Shown piece by piece: positions 42,851 to 50,907 of a DNA stretch of 64,000 bases. The stretch is from Armatimonadetes bacterium DC (GTDB lineage: Bacteria > Armatimonadota > Fimbriimonadia > Fimbriimonadales > GBS-DC): positions 1 through 64,000 of the forward strand of contig LDYB01000009.1 in NCBI GenBank assembly GCA_001442985.1, read 5' to 3'. The stretch's first letter is position 1. Every line of letters starts with the position of its first letter. The notes beneath the pieces are model-generated. The model was not told the DNA's origin. It searched no databases and saw only the letters and a program-made list of their open reading frames with translations. The position numbers and the translations under genes are program-made.

Positions 42851-43684
42851 ATGCATCCGATTCAAGCCCAGTTCGAAACGCTGAAGACGCTGACCGAGCC
42901 AACCTCCGAAGCCCTCATATGGTTTGAAGCGTTTGTGAGCGCGCTGGAAGAGGGCACCATCCGCGCCGCCGAACCCGACCCCGAAAGCCTCACAGGCTGG
43001 CGTGTGAACGCATGGGTCAAGCAAGCCATCCTGCTGGGGTTCCGGTGGGGCGTGTTGCAAGAAGTCGAGTGGGGCGGGGCGCGCTTTTTAGATAAGCACC
43101 TCTACCCACCACGCCCGTTCCGCCCTGAGGAGGGCGTGCGGATTGTGCCAGGAGGCACGGCAATACGGCGCGGGGCATGCCTCAAACCGGGTGTGGTGGT
43201 GATGCCGCCCTCCTATGTGAATGTGGGCGCCTATGTGGGCGAGGGCACGATGGTCGATTCCCATGTGCTGGTCGGCTCGTGCGCCCAGATTGGGGCGCGG
43301 GTTCACCTGAGCGCAGGCTGCCAGATTGGCGGCGTGCTGGAACCTGTGGGCGCGCTCCCCGTGATTGTGGAAGACGAAGCGATGATAGGCGGTTGTACGG
43401 GCATTTTTGAGGGCACGATTGTGAAGCGTCGCGCGGTGATTGGCGCAGGCGTCGTGCTGACGCGTAGCATGCCCCTTTACGACCTCGTGCATGAACGGGT
43501 GATACGCGCGGAAGGCGACTTGCCGCTGATTGTGCCTGAAGGCGCGGTGGTGGTGGCGGGCGCACGCCCTGCCCAGAGCGAATTTGGGCGCCAGCACCAG
43601 CTGCATCTCTATGCGCCCGTGATTGTGAAGTATCGCGACGCCCGCACCGACGCCCAGACCGCCCTCGAAGACGCGCTCCGCTGA
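42851..43684 (+). CDS. dapD: 2,3,4,5-tetrahydropyridine-2,6-dicarboxylate N-succinyltransferase
   Basis: It acts in the succinylase route to diaminopimelate and lysine, thus to peptidoglycan. The 277-residue protein has an N-terminal helical domain (MHPIQAQFETLKTL; WVKQAILLGFR) and a left-handed beta-helix of hexapeptide repeats (VNVGAYVGEGTMVDSH, GARVHLSAGCQIGGVLEP). Start at 42851 is fixed by the -10 box 7 nt before it. The longer upstream frame would include the tail of the ATPase partner. Confidence 0.93.
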   Translation: MHPIQAQFETLKTLTEPTSEALIWFEAFVSALEEGTIRAAEPDPESLTGWRVNAWVKQAILLGFRWGVLQEVEWGGARFLDKHLYPPRPFRPEEGVRIVPGGTAIRRGACLKPGVVVMPPSYVNVGAYVGEGTMVDSHVLVGSCAQIGARVHLSAGCQIGGVLEPVGALPVIVEDEAMIGGCTGIFEGTIVKRRAVIGAGVVLTRSMPLYDLVHERVIRAEGDLPLIVPEGAVVVAGARPAQSEFGRQHQLHLYAPVIVKYRDARTDAQTALEDALR

Positions 43685-43730
43685 TTGCCCGTCAGGTATC
43701 CTTCCCTCCAGAGCCTCATGGAGGGAGCAT

Positions 43731-44408
43731 ATGGCACGTAAAGTGGAACGCATCGTGTGGCACACCGCCGCGCACGGGCGCAACGGCGTGGCGTTTGACA
43801 CCACCGCCGCCCAGATTGACCAGTGGCATCGCGAGCGCGGCTGGAGCGAAATCGGCTACAATGTGGTCATCCGCTTCAACGGCGCGATAGAGAAAGGGCG
43901 CGACCCCGACAAAATCCCCGCGGGCGTCGCGGGCATCAACGAGACCACCTATCACATCTGCTTCTCCGGGCACGGCGACATCGCCCCGCTGACGCCCCAG
44001 CAGATGGAGAGCGGCATCCAGCACACGATTGAGATGCTTGAACGCTACGGTCTCAAAGAGCGGTTTCTCGCCGAGCCTGACGCGCTGATTGTGATGGGGC
44101 ATCGCGAGGTGAACGAACTGGTGCGTCGCGGGCTGGCGCCCACCCCGACCAGCAAAACCTGCCCGGGCAGGCTGGTGGATATGGACCTCGTGCGCCAGCA
44201 GATTCGCGAACGCCTGCAGAACACATCCCCGCCGTATGTGTACGAGCGCGTCGCCGCAGGGCAACTCCTTGCAGGATTGCGGCAGGTCTACACCGTGGCG
44301 CAACAGCTCCAACTTTCCGATGACCTGCTTGCCGAGCTGAACGCCTTTCGCAAACAGCCTGAGATTGACGCGATTATCCAGCGGTACAGGCAGGAATCGG
44401 GGGGTTAG
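43731..44408 (+). CDS. Zinc amidase (N-acetylmuramoyl-L-alanine amidase-like), no signal peptide
   Basis: The 225-residue protein matches the T7-lysozyme/PGRP fold: HTAAHG with His11, a GYNVVIRFNG strand, MGHREVN with His124 and TCPGRLVDM with Cys144 as putative zinc ligands. There is no signal peptide or membrane helix, as in phage endolysins, so export would need another route or cell lysis. A helical C-terminal part follows. The last 4 bp overlap the convergent gene. No other phage genes are seen nearby. Confidence 0.8.
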   Translation: MARKVERIVWHTAAHGRNGVAFDTTAAQIDQWHRERGWSEIGYNVVIRFNGAIEKGRDPDKIPAGVAGINETTYHICFSGHGDIAPLTPQQMESGIQHTIEMLERYGLKERFLAEPDALIVMGHREVNELVRRGLAPTPTSKTCPGRLVDMDLVRQQIRERLQNTSPPYVYERVAAGQLLAGLRQVYTVAQQLQLSDDLLAELNAFRKQPEIDAIIQRYRQESGG

Positions 44409-47400
44409 AAGGGGCGTCGGAGCTCCAGCACGAGTCGCTGCTGGTCGCGCGGCATATTGGGCTCCGGGCGACGCTCATAGTGAGTCCACTGCACACCCAG
44501 CATCAGGTAATGCTCCGAGTCGATTCGGCGCTCGGTGGAGAGGTAGAAGGTATGGGCAATCCCGTGTCGCTCGCCGAAGGTTTCCGAATCGATGCGGTAG
44601 CCGACATCCCAGCGTAGCCCATCCGCCTGTTCCCCAATAAGGGTCAAGCCGCCGCGACGTGTGCGCCGATTCTGCTGGGTGTTCCATTCCAGTCGGTAGT
44701 CGCCGCGCAGGCGCACGGCGGGCGTCCAGCGCCACTCCATCGCCCAGTTGGAAACACCCGTCGGCTGCAGCACCGAACCCAGCACCACATGCGGGTTCGC
44801 CTGCTCTGGATGGGTCTGGAACTCGTGCCGAATCGTGAACCGCTGGTCTAACTGGTAGGCGACCTGATAGTTGCGCACCAGGTAAAGCCTGCCGTCCTGA
44901 TAGGTGCGGGTCTTGTAGAGGAAGCTATACTGCAGGCGCTCGTTGGGCGCGGACTGGAGCTGATAGTAGCGGTCTATCGCGCGTCCCTGTCCGGGCACAT
45001 ACAGCCCCACATAGCCGCCGGTGAGTTTGCGTCCGAACAGGGTGGCTTCGCCCGTGAAGTGCTTATTCTCCTGTTGCCACAGGTGGCGGTCGGCGAGCGC
45101 GCCGTAGCGGAAATCAAACTGCAACCCCTTGAGCCACAGCAGATCAAACGGGCGCGCCGACTGAATCACCACCTGCGACTGGGCTTTGGTGTTGGTGCGA
45201 TCGGTGCGCCATTCCTGATAGTTCGCGCCGATGTTCAGCACGCCGAACGCCGATTGGGTCAGCCCTGTGGACAGCACACGCGAGCCGTTGGCGTTCTCCT
45301 TGCCAGCGCGGGTCTCCGAGAAGGTGAGCTTTGCCCCGTTTTTGAGTTGATACTCCAGTCCCACCTGTTGGCTGGTCTCGTCGGGTGCGCCGTCGCGAAG
45401 GGCTTCGGCGTAGGCGAAGCTCATTTTGAGGCGCGGGTTGAGGGTGTACGCCATCTGGTGGGCGCGCCAGCGTTCGCTGGGCGCGCCGTCGGCGCGGGTA
45501 CGACGCTCCTCCAGCGCAAAATTCATGTTGCGGATTGCCGACGAGCTGAACCGATAGAACTCGGTGGTCTGATAGAGCGGGTTGGCGAGCGTGCCCCCAA
45601 TCTGGCGGCGCTCGCTGTAGGCGTTCAGCTGCCCAAAGCCCAGCTGATACTGCAAATCGTTGCGTTCGTACTCGTCGTGGTAAAGCCCGTCGGTGAGTTT
45701 ATCGGAGCGATACTCATCTGCCTGGCGCCCGATTTTGAGCGCCGTGTTGGGTTGCCACATCACCCGATAGCGGTTGCGATGGTTGGCAATCTGCTCCAGC
45801 GGGTTCTGCGCGTTGAACTGGAACAGCTCCAGCTGCAGGTTGCTTGCCGGGCGCAGTTTCGCGGTCCAGTCGTGCTGGCGGAAGCCGCGCAGCTGCACCA
45901 GAAAATCGCGTTCGGGGTCGGCGAGGTCGTGGGCGCGGGCGAAATCGGCGTCCACCTCGCGCTCGTTGTAGTGGAACTCCCAGCGAGGTGTCAGCAGGCG
46001 ATAGCTGGTGCGGCGCACGCCCGCGCCGATCGCATGCACCTGCATGCGGGCAATCGCCAGCCCGAAGTCTTTGGTGGTGTAGCTCACATCCCAGTCGGAG
46101 CGCCCCATGCCCTGCTCGTTGTGGAACAGGGCGCGTTCAAAACGGGTCAGGTCGCCCAGCCGATTGAAGTTAGGCGTGATGTTGCGCTCGTGCAGGCGCA
46201 CCTGCAGGTTCGGCGTGCGCAGCTGCCAGAGTGTGCCCTGTGCGGAGCCTTCGCCCACCCGGTCGGCGACTTCAAACCGCTTGACCTGCAGGCTCATCTC
46301 CTTGCCGGGCTTAATTTCGATGCGCTGGAGAGTGCGTTCCAGCCCCGGCTCTTTGAGGGCTTGCGGCACATCTTCGGGTTTGAGCGTCTCCTGGGGCGCG
46401 TGGAACTGGCGCACCTCCTCCACCATCTTCTGATGCTCCGCAGGGGTCAGATTCGGCAGATTTTTGAAGTCGGCATCCACGGCGCGGCGCAGGTGCTCCA
46501 CTTCCACCTGATCCGTTTTGATTTGCAGGCTTTCGCGCTCCAGCGTGCCTGAGGGCGAGCGCACAATCCCCTCTTCGGCTGCCACGCGCACGCCCTTCTG
46601 ATGAATCTCTATCTGGGTCTGGTCGCGTTGCATCCCGACTTCGCGCGCGAGTTGCGCCTTATCTGCTTCTGCCAGGTCGCCGAACCGTGTGAAGCCCTGC
46701 TCCACGCTCTGGTGGGTGCGCACCAGCTTGAGCCAGGGGAGGTTGAAGGCATATTGCTGGCGTTTAATCTCGGCGCCCTCCTGTGCCACCTGGGTCTGGT
46801 TGAACTGGAGTGTGCTGTTCGGCGCGAGTCTGAGGGTGGATTCCAGTTGCTCGCGCACCAGTCCGCGCTCGCGTTGCCAGTCGCCTTTCGCCGCGTCACT
46901 CAAATCTTTAAATCGCTCGAAGCCCGCCTGCGCCTCACGCCGTTCATAACGCAGCTGGAGCGCATTGCTCTGCAGCAGGTAGCCACGCTGTTCTATCGCG
47001 CCTTTGTCGTCCTGAATGCGGAGGACACTCTGCTGAAGCGTGGAACCGCCCAGCGCCAGCCCCAGCGTGTAGTCATAGCGTTTCAGCCCTTTCTCCTGCT
47101 CCCAGCGCTGGAGCAGGCTGGCATCCAGCCCGGGCTGGGCGCCCAGCATCTTTTGCGCCGAAAAACCTTTGCCAATATCCTGATAGTTCCCCTGAAACTG
47201 CAGGGCGCCTGCATTCAGGTTCAGGTTCTGGACGATGAATTGCGCCGATTCGGAGGCGCCTGTCACGGTTTGAGGCGAGGGGTTGGCAAACGAAGGCATC
47301 GCGAACGCCTGCAGAGGCGAGCGCGTGCCCACGAAATAGTAGCCCTGAAGCGCGCCACCCCCAAACTGCAGGCGATTGCGCAAGCCATAAGCGCTTATCT

Positions 47401-47887
47401 GATAGCTGACCCCTTCGCGGCTGGTTTCGGTAGCGCCGGGCGCATAAAGCGCCTGCAAACTCCCGCCCTGTCCAAACGATAATGCCAGCAACGGGAGCGC
47501 CGCGGACGACTCGGCGCGCTTGCCCTGAGGGTCATAGCGATAGTACACCTGAATCGTGGAGAGCGTCCGGACTGGCGCGTAGAAGGTTAAAGTGCCTGAG
47601 GCGTAATCGATGGCATAATCCACATCGCGCTGCAGGCGTGTGCTGTCCACATACACGCTCTCACTGCCCGGAATGACGGGCGCGAAACGCAGGGTGTAGG
47701 GACCCCGCACCCCTTTGCCGGGCAACACATCTGCCGTCGCCTGACCGGGGGTGTTAACGGGCGCGGCGAGAGTGTTTCTGGCGGAGCCATTCAAATCCAG
47801 CAGTGAAACCGAGTTCTGGGCGACGGCGTATGCCATCAGCCCAGCCAGCCCAAGACTCCACCCCAGAAACCGCACCCTACGCTTCAT
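44405..47887 (-). CDS. Large exported outer-membrane-like protein with internal repeats
   Basis: The 1160-residue protein has a signal peptide (to about residue 23, AYAVAQ). An N-terminal domain follows with YTLRFAPVIPGSESVYVDS and DYAIDYASGTLTFYAP, a module seen on other surface proteins. A long beta-strand-rich part resembles an outer-membrane barrel. In the middle, five or more copies of a degenerate unit F-x-R-x-x-D-L-[ST]-x-A-x-[KR] (for example FTRFGDLAEADKAQLAREVG, FNRLGDLTRFERALFHNE) alternate with strands. The last strand ends RLVLELRRPF, with terminal Phe as in barrel proteins. Function unknown. Confidence 0.7.
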   Translation of the reverse strand: MKRRVRFLGWSLGLAGLMAYAVAQNSVSLLDLNGSARNTLAAPVNTPGQATADVLPGKGVRGPYTLRFAPVIPGSESVYVDSTRLQRDVDYAIDYASGTLTFYAPVRTLSTIQVYYRYDPQGKRAESSAALPLLALSFGQGGSLQALYAPGATETSREGVSYQISAYGLRNRLQFGGGALQGYYFVGTRSPLQAFAMPSFANPSPQTVTGASESAQFIVQNLNLNAGALQFQGNYQDIGKGFSAQKMLGAQPGLDASLLQRWEQEKGLKRYDYTLGLALGGSTLQQSVLRIQDDKGAIEQRGYLLQSNALQLRYERREAQAGFERFKDLSDAAKGDWQRERGLVREQLESTLRLAPNSTLQFNQTQVAQEGAEIKRQQYAFNLPWLKLVRTHQSVEQGFTRFGDLAEADKAQLAREVGMQRDQTQIEIHQKGVRVAAEEGIVRSPSGTLERESLQIKTDQVEVEHLRRAVDADFKNLPNLTPAEHQKMVEEVRQFHAPQETLKPEDVPQALKEPGLERTLQRIEIKPGKEMSLQVKRFEVADRVGEGSAQGTLWQLRTPNLQVRLHERNITPNFNRLGDLTRFERALFHNEQGMGRSDWDVSYTTKDFGLAIARMQVHAIGAGVRRTSYRLLTPRWEFHYNEREVDADFARAHDLADPERDFLVQLRGFRQHDWTAKLRPASNLQLELFQFNAQNPLEQIANHRNRYRVMWQPNTALKIGRQADEYRSDKLTDGLYHDEYERNDLQYQLGFGQLNAYSERRQIGGTLANPLYQTTEFYRFSSSAIRNMNFALEERRTRADGAPSERWRAHQMAYTLNPRLKMSFAYAEALRDGAPDETSQQVGLEYQLKNGAKLTFSETRAGKENANGSRVLSTGLTQSAFGVLNIGANYQEWRTDRTNTKAQSQVVIQSARPFDLLWLKGLQFDFRYGALADRHLWQQENKHFTGEATLFGRKLTGGYVGLYVPGQGRAIDRYYQLQSAPNERLQYSFLYKTRTYQDGRLYLVRNYQVAYQLDQRFTIRHEFQTHPEQANPHVVLGSVLQPTGVSNWAMEWRWTPAVRLRGDYRLEWNTQQNRRTRRGGLTLIGEQADGLRWDVGYRIDSETFGERHGIAHTFYLSTERRIDSEHYLMLGVQWTHYERRPEPNMPRDQQRLVLELRRPF

Positions 47888-47921
47888 CCGCTTATAGGAT
47901 ACCCTATTGTAAGATTATGGC

Positions 47922-48770
47922 TTACTTAAAGCGAATGGACACAATCGGAATGTAGCGTTGCGCATTAGGGGAATGGGCGATTCCAGAGCGTGCGCGTTGC
48001 TCACGGCGAAGCTGTTCGTAGAACTGCTGCGACCACTCGGCGAGCGTGGGGCGCGGCGTTTCGTTCTGAGACCGGGGCGCACCGGGTTTTCCATCCGTAT
48101 GACCCGACGAAGCGGGAAGAGGCTCATAGGGTGTATCGGCGACTTCGGTGACAATCGGACTCGGTGGCGTGGGCTGAGAAACGCTCACCATCCCAGCCTG
48201 TGGGGGCACAGGGTCAGGCAGGTGGGGCTCCACCGGGCTGAGGCGTGTGGTGCCCACCCAGCGTGGGGTGTTCGGGCTGACCCGAAAGCTGGGCGAGGTT
48301 TTGACCGAGATAATCACCTGCGGAACAGCGGCGCCTTCCTCCACAGGAGGCGGGGGGGTGGGGGGCTGAGGTAAAACGGTCGCCTGCGGCGTCGTTGGCG
48401 CAGGCGCCGCTGCCTGATAGGAGGTGTTTGAGATGAGCGACTCTGTAGTTGGGGTAAGGCTCAGCCACGCCAGCAGTAACCCCAAGCCCAGCACAGGCGC
48501 CAGTTGCCAGCCTCTGGGAAGCCAGACCAGGGGGCGCGGGCGACGGCGCGTCGTGCAGTCCAGAATGCGGGCGCGTAAATCGGGCGGGGGCGACACGGTT
48601 GGCAAACGGCGCACCGCCATCCCCACCGCTTTCCATAAACTCACGGTGGCACGGCACCCCTCGCACCGCGCTATATGTGCCTCCACGGCGTTCTCTTCAA
48701 AAGGGTTCAGCAACCCGTCTACATAGAGACTTAACCGCTCTTCCCATTCTGGACATGCCATCGGTTTCAT
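47922..48770 (-). CDS. Anti-sigma-like zinc-finger protein with one membrane helix
   Basis: The 282-residue protein begins with a zf-HC2 domain (MKPMACPEWEERLSLYVDG, then EAHIARCEGC, the H-x3-C-x2-C metal site). A linker and one membrane helix (about 92-110, LAPVLGLGLLLAWLSL) follow, then a Pro-rich extracytoplasmic part. No ECF sigma gene is next to it in this window. Start at 48770 follows GGAGG; a frame 14 codons longer lacks support. It lies 34 nt upstream of the large outer-membrane-like gene, perhaps the same operon. Confidence 0.75.
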   Translation of the reverse strand: MKPMACPEWEERLSLYVDGLLNPFEENAVEAHIARCEGCRATVSLWKAVGMAVRRLPTVSPPPDLRARILDCTTRRRPRPLVWLPRGWQLAPVLGLGLLLAWLSLTPTTESLISNTSYQAAAPAPTTPQATVLPQPPTPPPPVEEGAAVPQVIISVKTSPSFRVSPNTPRWVGTTRLSPVEPHLPDPVPPQAGMVSVSQPTPPSPIVTEVADTPYEPLPASSGHTDGKPGAPRSQNETPRPTLAEWSQQFYEQLRREQRARSGIAHSPNAQRYIPIVSIRFK

Positions 48771-48823
48771 CAACGCGCCTCCGAATTCTTTAGACGCGAT
48801 GCCCCCGCGCATGTCCCGCCCAT

Positions 48824-49156
48824 TTAGCCATCTTTGAGCAGGCGTGCAATCCGGTCGGCTTGGCGCAGCGAGGGGTCATCCACAAACTGCAAGCGGGGAA
48901 TGCGCTTCAGGTGCAGGCGCTTACCCAGCAATCCTTTGATGTAGCCTGCGGAGCGTTGCAGGCTCTCGATGGTCTGCTGGCGTCGCGCCTCGTCGCCCAG
49001 CACGCTCACATACACGGTCGCCTGCGAAAGGTCGCGCGCAATCTTAACCCCTGTTACGGTCGCTAAGCCCAGGTCGCTACCCGATAAATCCTTCAAAAGC
49101 ACCTGACTGATCTCCTCAGTGAGGAGCGATTCCAATCGTTCCATGCGTCCGCCCAT
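48824..49156 (-). CDS. rbfA: Ribosome-binding factor A
   Basis: RbfA assists late 30S assembly. The 110-residue protein has the KH-like fold: RLESLLTEEISQVLLKDL, VTGVKIARDLSQATVYVSVLG, and HLKRIPRLQFVDDPSL near the end. Start at 49156 has GGAGG 6 nt upstream. It follows the DUF503 gene by 10 nt, as in many genomes where infB is further upstream; infB is not in this window. Confidence 0.95.
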   Translation of the reverse strand: MGGRMERLESLLTEEISQVLLKDLSGSDLGLATVTGVKIARDLSQATVYVSVLGDEARRQQTIESLQRSAGYIKGLLGKRLHLKRIPRLQFVDDPSLRQADRIARLLKDG

Positions 49157-49166
49157 TGGCGTCCTC

Positions 49167-49454
49167 CTATAGCACTTCGAGTGTGGTCTCCAATAGCACT
49201 ATACGCCCTTCGGACTGCAATCGTTCCAGCACGGTGTCCAGCACCTGGTTCACGAAGTCGGTGCGGTTGCCCACGCACGCGATTGCCAGGCACGCGCGCT
49301 GGTGCAGGTCATGATGATCGACCTCTGCCACGGAGAGATTAAAATCGTTCCGCAGGCGAGCGGTCAAACTCTGCACGACCTGTCGCTTCTCTTTGAGAGA
49401 GCGACACCCTCCGATATAGAGTTCGACGGTTAACAGCCCGATGCGTGCTGGCAT
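49167..49454 (-). CDS. DUF503 family protein
   Basis: The 95-residue protein matches DUF503/YlxP: IGLLTVELYIGGCRSLKEKRQVVQSL, then NDFNLSVAEV and ACLAIACVGN. Function is not established; the gene usually precedes rbfA, possibly linked to ribosome assembly. ATG at 49454 lies 7 nt after a TATAAT box, so the mRNA is probably leaderless. Confidence 0.9.
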   Translation of the reverse strand: MPARIGLLTVELYIGGCRSLKEKRQVVQSLTARLRNDFNLSVAEVDHHDLHQRACLAIACVGNRTDFVNQVLDTVLERLQSEGRIVLLETTLEVL

Positions 49455-49461
49455 TTTCGAG

Positions 49462-49467
49462 ATTATA
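49462..49467 (-). promoter_or_regulatory. Leaderless DUF503-rbfA promoter, -10 TATAAT
   Basis: Minus strand reads GAGGTATAATCTC; 7 nt separate it from the ATG. Confidence 0.72.
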
Positions 49468-49517
49468 CCTCCTGGAGGCTGTTTAGGAAGTGCGTGTTTG
49501 AATCCAAACGGGTGAAC

Positions 49518-49796
49518 CTGCTCTGTTGCAAAGATACCTTCTGGAACCCACGATGCCCCCGAAAGAGCGACGGCTAAAGCCGTTCCTAATAAACAAAGCC
49601 AGCCTCCGCTGGCTATAGCCCCCTGTTTACGGGGGGTTGGGGGGCTGAGCCGACGCAGGTCGGCTTCGTTTCATAGGAACGGCTTTAGCCGTCAGGGCAC
49701 AGGTTCCAGGACGGCACGCCTGTCAAAAAGCCACCCCCCTGAGACCTGAAGGAAGGGTCTCGGAACGCTCACGCCCCTATCCTTGCAACAGAGCAG
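49518..49796. mobile_element. MITE-like element with IS6-type terminal inverted repeats
   Basis: An 18-bp terminal inverted repeat with one mismatch lies at 49518-49535 (CTGCTCTGTTGCAAAGAT) and 49779-49796. The CTGTTGCAAAG core resembles the ends of IS6-family elements such as IS26 and IS257. The element is 279 bp, has no transposase, and contains repeat copy B. No 8-bp target duplication is visible at the edges (flanks differ), so it may be old. Confidence 0.6.
49568..49760 (+). repeat. Dispersed structured repeat, copy B
   Basis: Four short hairpins: ACGGCT/AGCCGT (49570-49583), AGCCAGC/GCTGGCT (49597-49614), GCCGAC/GTCGGC (49649-49664) and ACGGCT/AGCCGT (49679-49692). The outer two form a longer inverted repeat of at least 19 nt. 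The core aligns with copy A (10517-10690) in reverse orientation and with the degenerate copy C (63854-63906) in the same orientation. Confidence 0.8.
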
Positions 49797-49910
49797 CTTC
49801 AGCCGTCTGGCGTCAATGCGGTGCAATGCTGTTGCTTGCTCGTTTTCCCAGGCACCGTCTTAACCGCTTCTTAACTTGAACACGGTTTAATTTAGGAAGA
49901 GGTGATCTCC
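49797..49910. other. Intergenic region before the second prepilin gene
   Basis: I see no gene. The stretch 49797-49855 is similar to 63898-63955 near the right end of the window (both have CTTCA-ACCGTC or CTTCAGCCGTC, GGCG, then CTTGCxCGTTTTCC). An AGAGGTGATC ribosome site lies 5 nt before the ATG at 49911. Confidence 0.5.
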
Positions 49911-50807
49911 ATGCGCACGAAAGGCTTTACGCTGATTGAGCTGCTGGTTGTGATCGCGATTATCGCCATTCTGGCGGCGATTCTGTTCCCGGTGTTCGCT
50001 CAAGCACGGGAGAAAGCGCGCCAGACGGGCTGTCTGAGCAATGTCAAGCAGATAGGTCTGGGCGTCCAGATGTATGCTCAGGACTACGACGAGTATGTGC
50101 CGCGCAACGCCTATGCCGACCCGCCCCGCGTGCTGGAGGGCAACCACTTTGTGGACTGCTCCTCGCCCCGCTGGATGGATGTGCTCTACCCCTACATCAA
50201 GAATGGCGATGTCTTCAACTGCCCCAGCGACCCGTTCTCGGCGATTTCGGGCACGCTCCCGCACGAGGGCAACCGCACCCACACCCTGATGCCCAACAAG
50301 CGCTATGTGTATCAGCCCTACTCGCCCGATGGACGCAATGTGTATCGCGAGGCGGATTGTGGCGACCCGATGGGCACCACCAATGTGGGGCGCCGTTTCG
50401 GCAGCTACGCGATTAACAACATGTATTATGCAGGCTGCGGCATTCAGACCTCGCTCTCAACCTGCACGCCTCCCAACAATAAGCCGCTCGCAATTGTTGC
50501 CGAACCCGCCGACACCGTGCTGATTGCCGAAGTGCAGGGCTACGGACAGAGCGCAGACTTCTATCGGGCAAACCTGAGCGATCCGCAGCCCACCCGCGCA
50601 ATAGAAACCTTCCCGTTCCCCGCGCTGCTGAACCGACGCAACAACGGCGCGATCCTCGGACGCCACATGAAGCTCAGCAATGTCGTGTGGATGGACGGGC
50701 ATGCGAAGGCAGTCTCGCTGAACTATCTGGCGGAGGTCAACCCGCAGGTCTGTGGCACCACCTGCGTGATGTTCCGCTTCACCGTTGACGACGACCGCCC
50801 CCGCTAA
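49911..50807 (+). CDS. Prepilin-like protein, DUF1559 type with H-x9-DG motif
   Basis: The 298-residue protein has a prepilin leader MRTKG followed by [19 protein letters not shown] (cleavage after Gly5) and a DUF1559 globular domain with [12 protein letters not shown] (H-x9-DG) near the end. Hundreds of paralogues occur in Planctomycetota and Armatimonadota, thought to be pseudopilin-like surface proteins. Start at 49911 follows AGAGGTGATC. Single gene, closed by a strong terminator. Confidence 0.9.
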   Translation: MRTKGFTLIELLVVIAIIAILAAILFPVFAQAREKARQTGCLSNVKQIGLGVQMYAQDYDEYVPRNAYADPPRVLEGNHFVDCSSPRWMDVLYPYIKNGDVFNCPSDPFSAISGTLPHEGNRTHTLMPNKRYVYQPYSPDGRNVYREADCGDPMGTTNVGRRFGSYAINNMYYAGCGIQTSLSTCTPPNNKPLAIVAEPADTVLIAEVQGYGQSADFYRANLSDPQPTRAIETFPFPALLNRRNNGAILGRHMKLSNVVWMDGHAKAVSLNYLAEVNPQVCGTTCVMFRFTVDDDRPR

Positions 50808-50828
50808 TCCCCTGTTTTGAAAGAACCC

Positions 50829-50862
50829 CGAGCCTCCCCTTCTGCTGGGGAGGCTCGGTTTT
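50829..50862 (+). terminator. Rho-independent terminator after the prepilin gene
   Basis: Perfect 11-bp stem (50829-50839 with 50847-50857, 7-nt loop) followed by GTTTTAT, 22 nt past the stop at 50807. Confidence 0.92.
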
Positions 50863-50872
50863 ATCCAGACTC

Positions 50873-50898
50873 TAAAAACGCCCTCAGCACGCCGATAA
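50873..50898 (+). promoter_or_regulatory. Sigma-28 (FliA)-like promoter of flgF
   Basis: TAAA (50873-50876), 14 nt spacer, then GCCGATAA (50891-50898), the sigma-28 -10 consensus. The flgF start GTGATG begins 6 nt later. Confidence 0.75.
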
Positions 50899-50907
50899 TC
50901 CCCCGTG

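Noticed and set aside
45059-46552. 497-codon plus-strand frame inside the large outer-membrane-like gene
   Set aside because: No motifs or ribosome site; the minus-strand frame is longer, has a signal peptide and is in line with its operon.
49490-49515. tRNA T-arm-like GTTTGAATCCAAAC
   Set aside because: No acceptor, D or anticodon arms can be built around it; probably chance.
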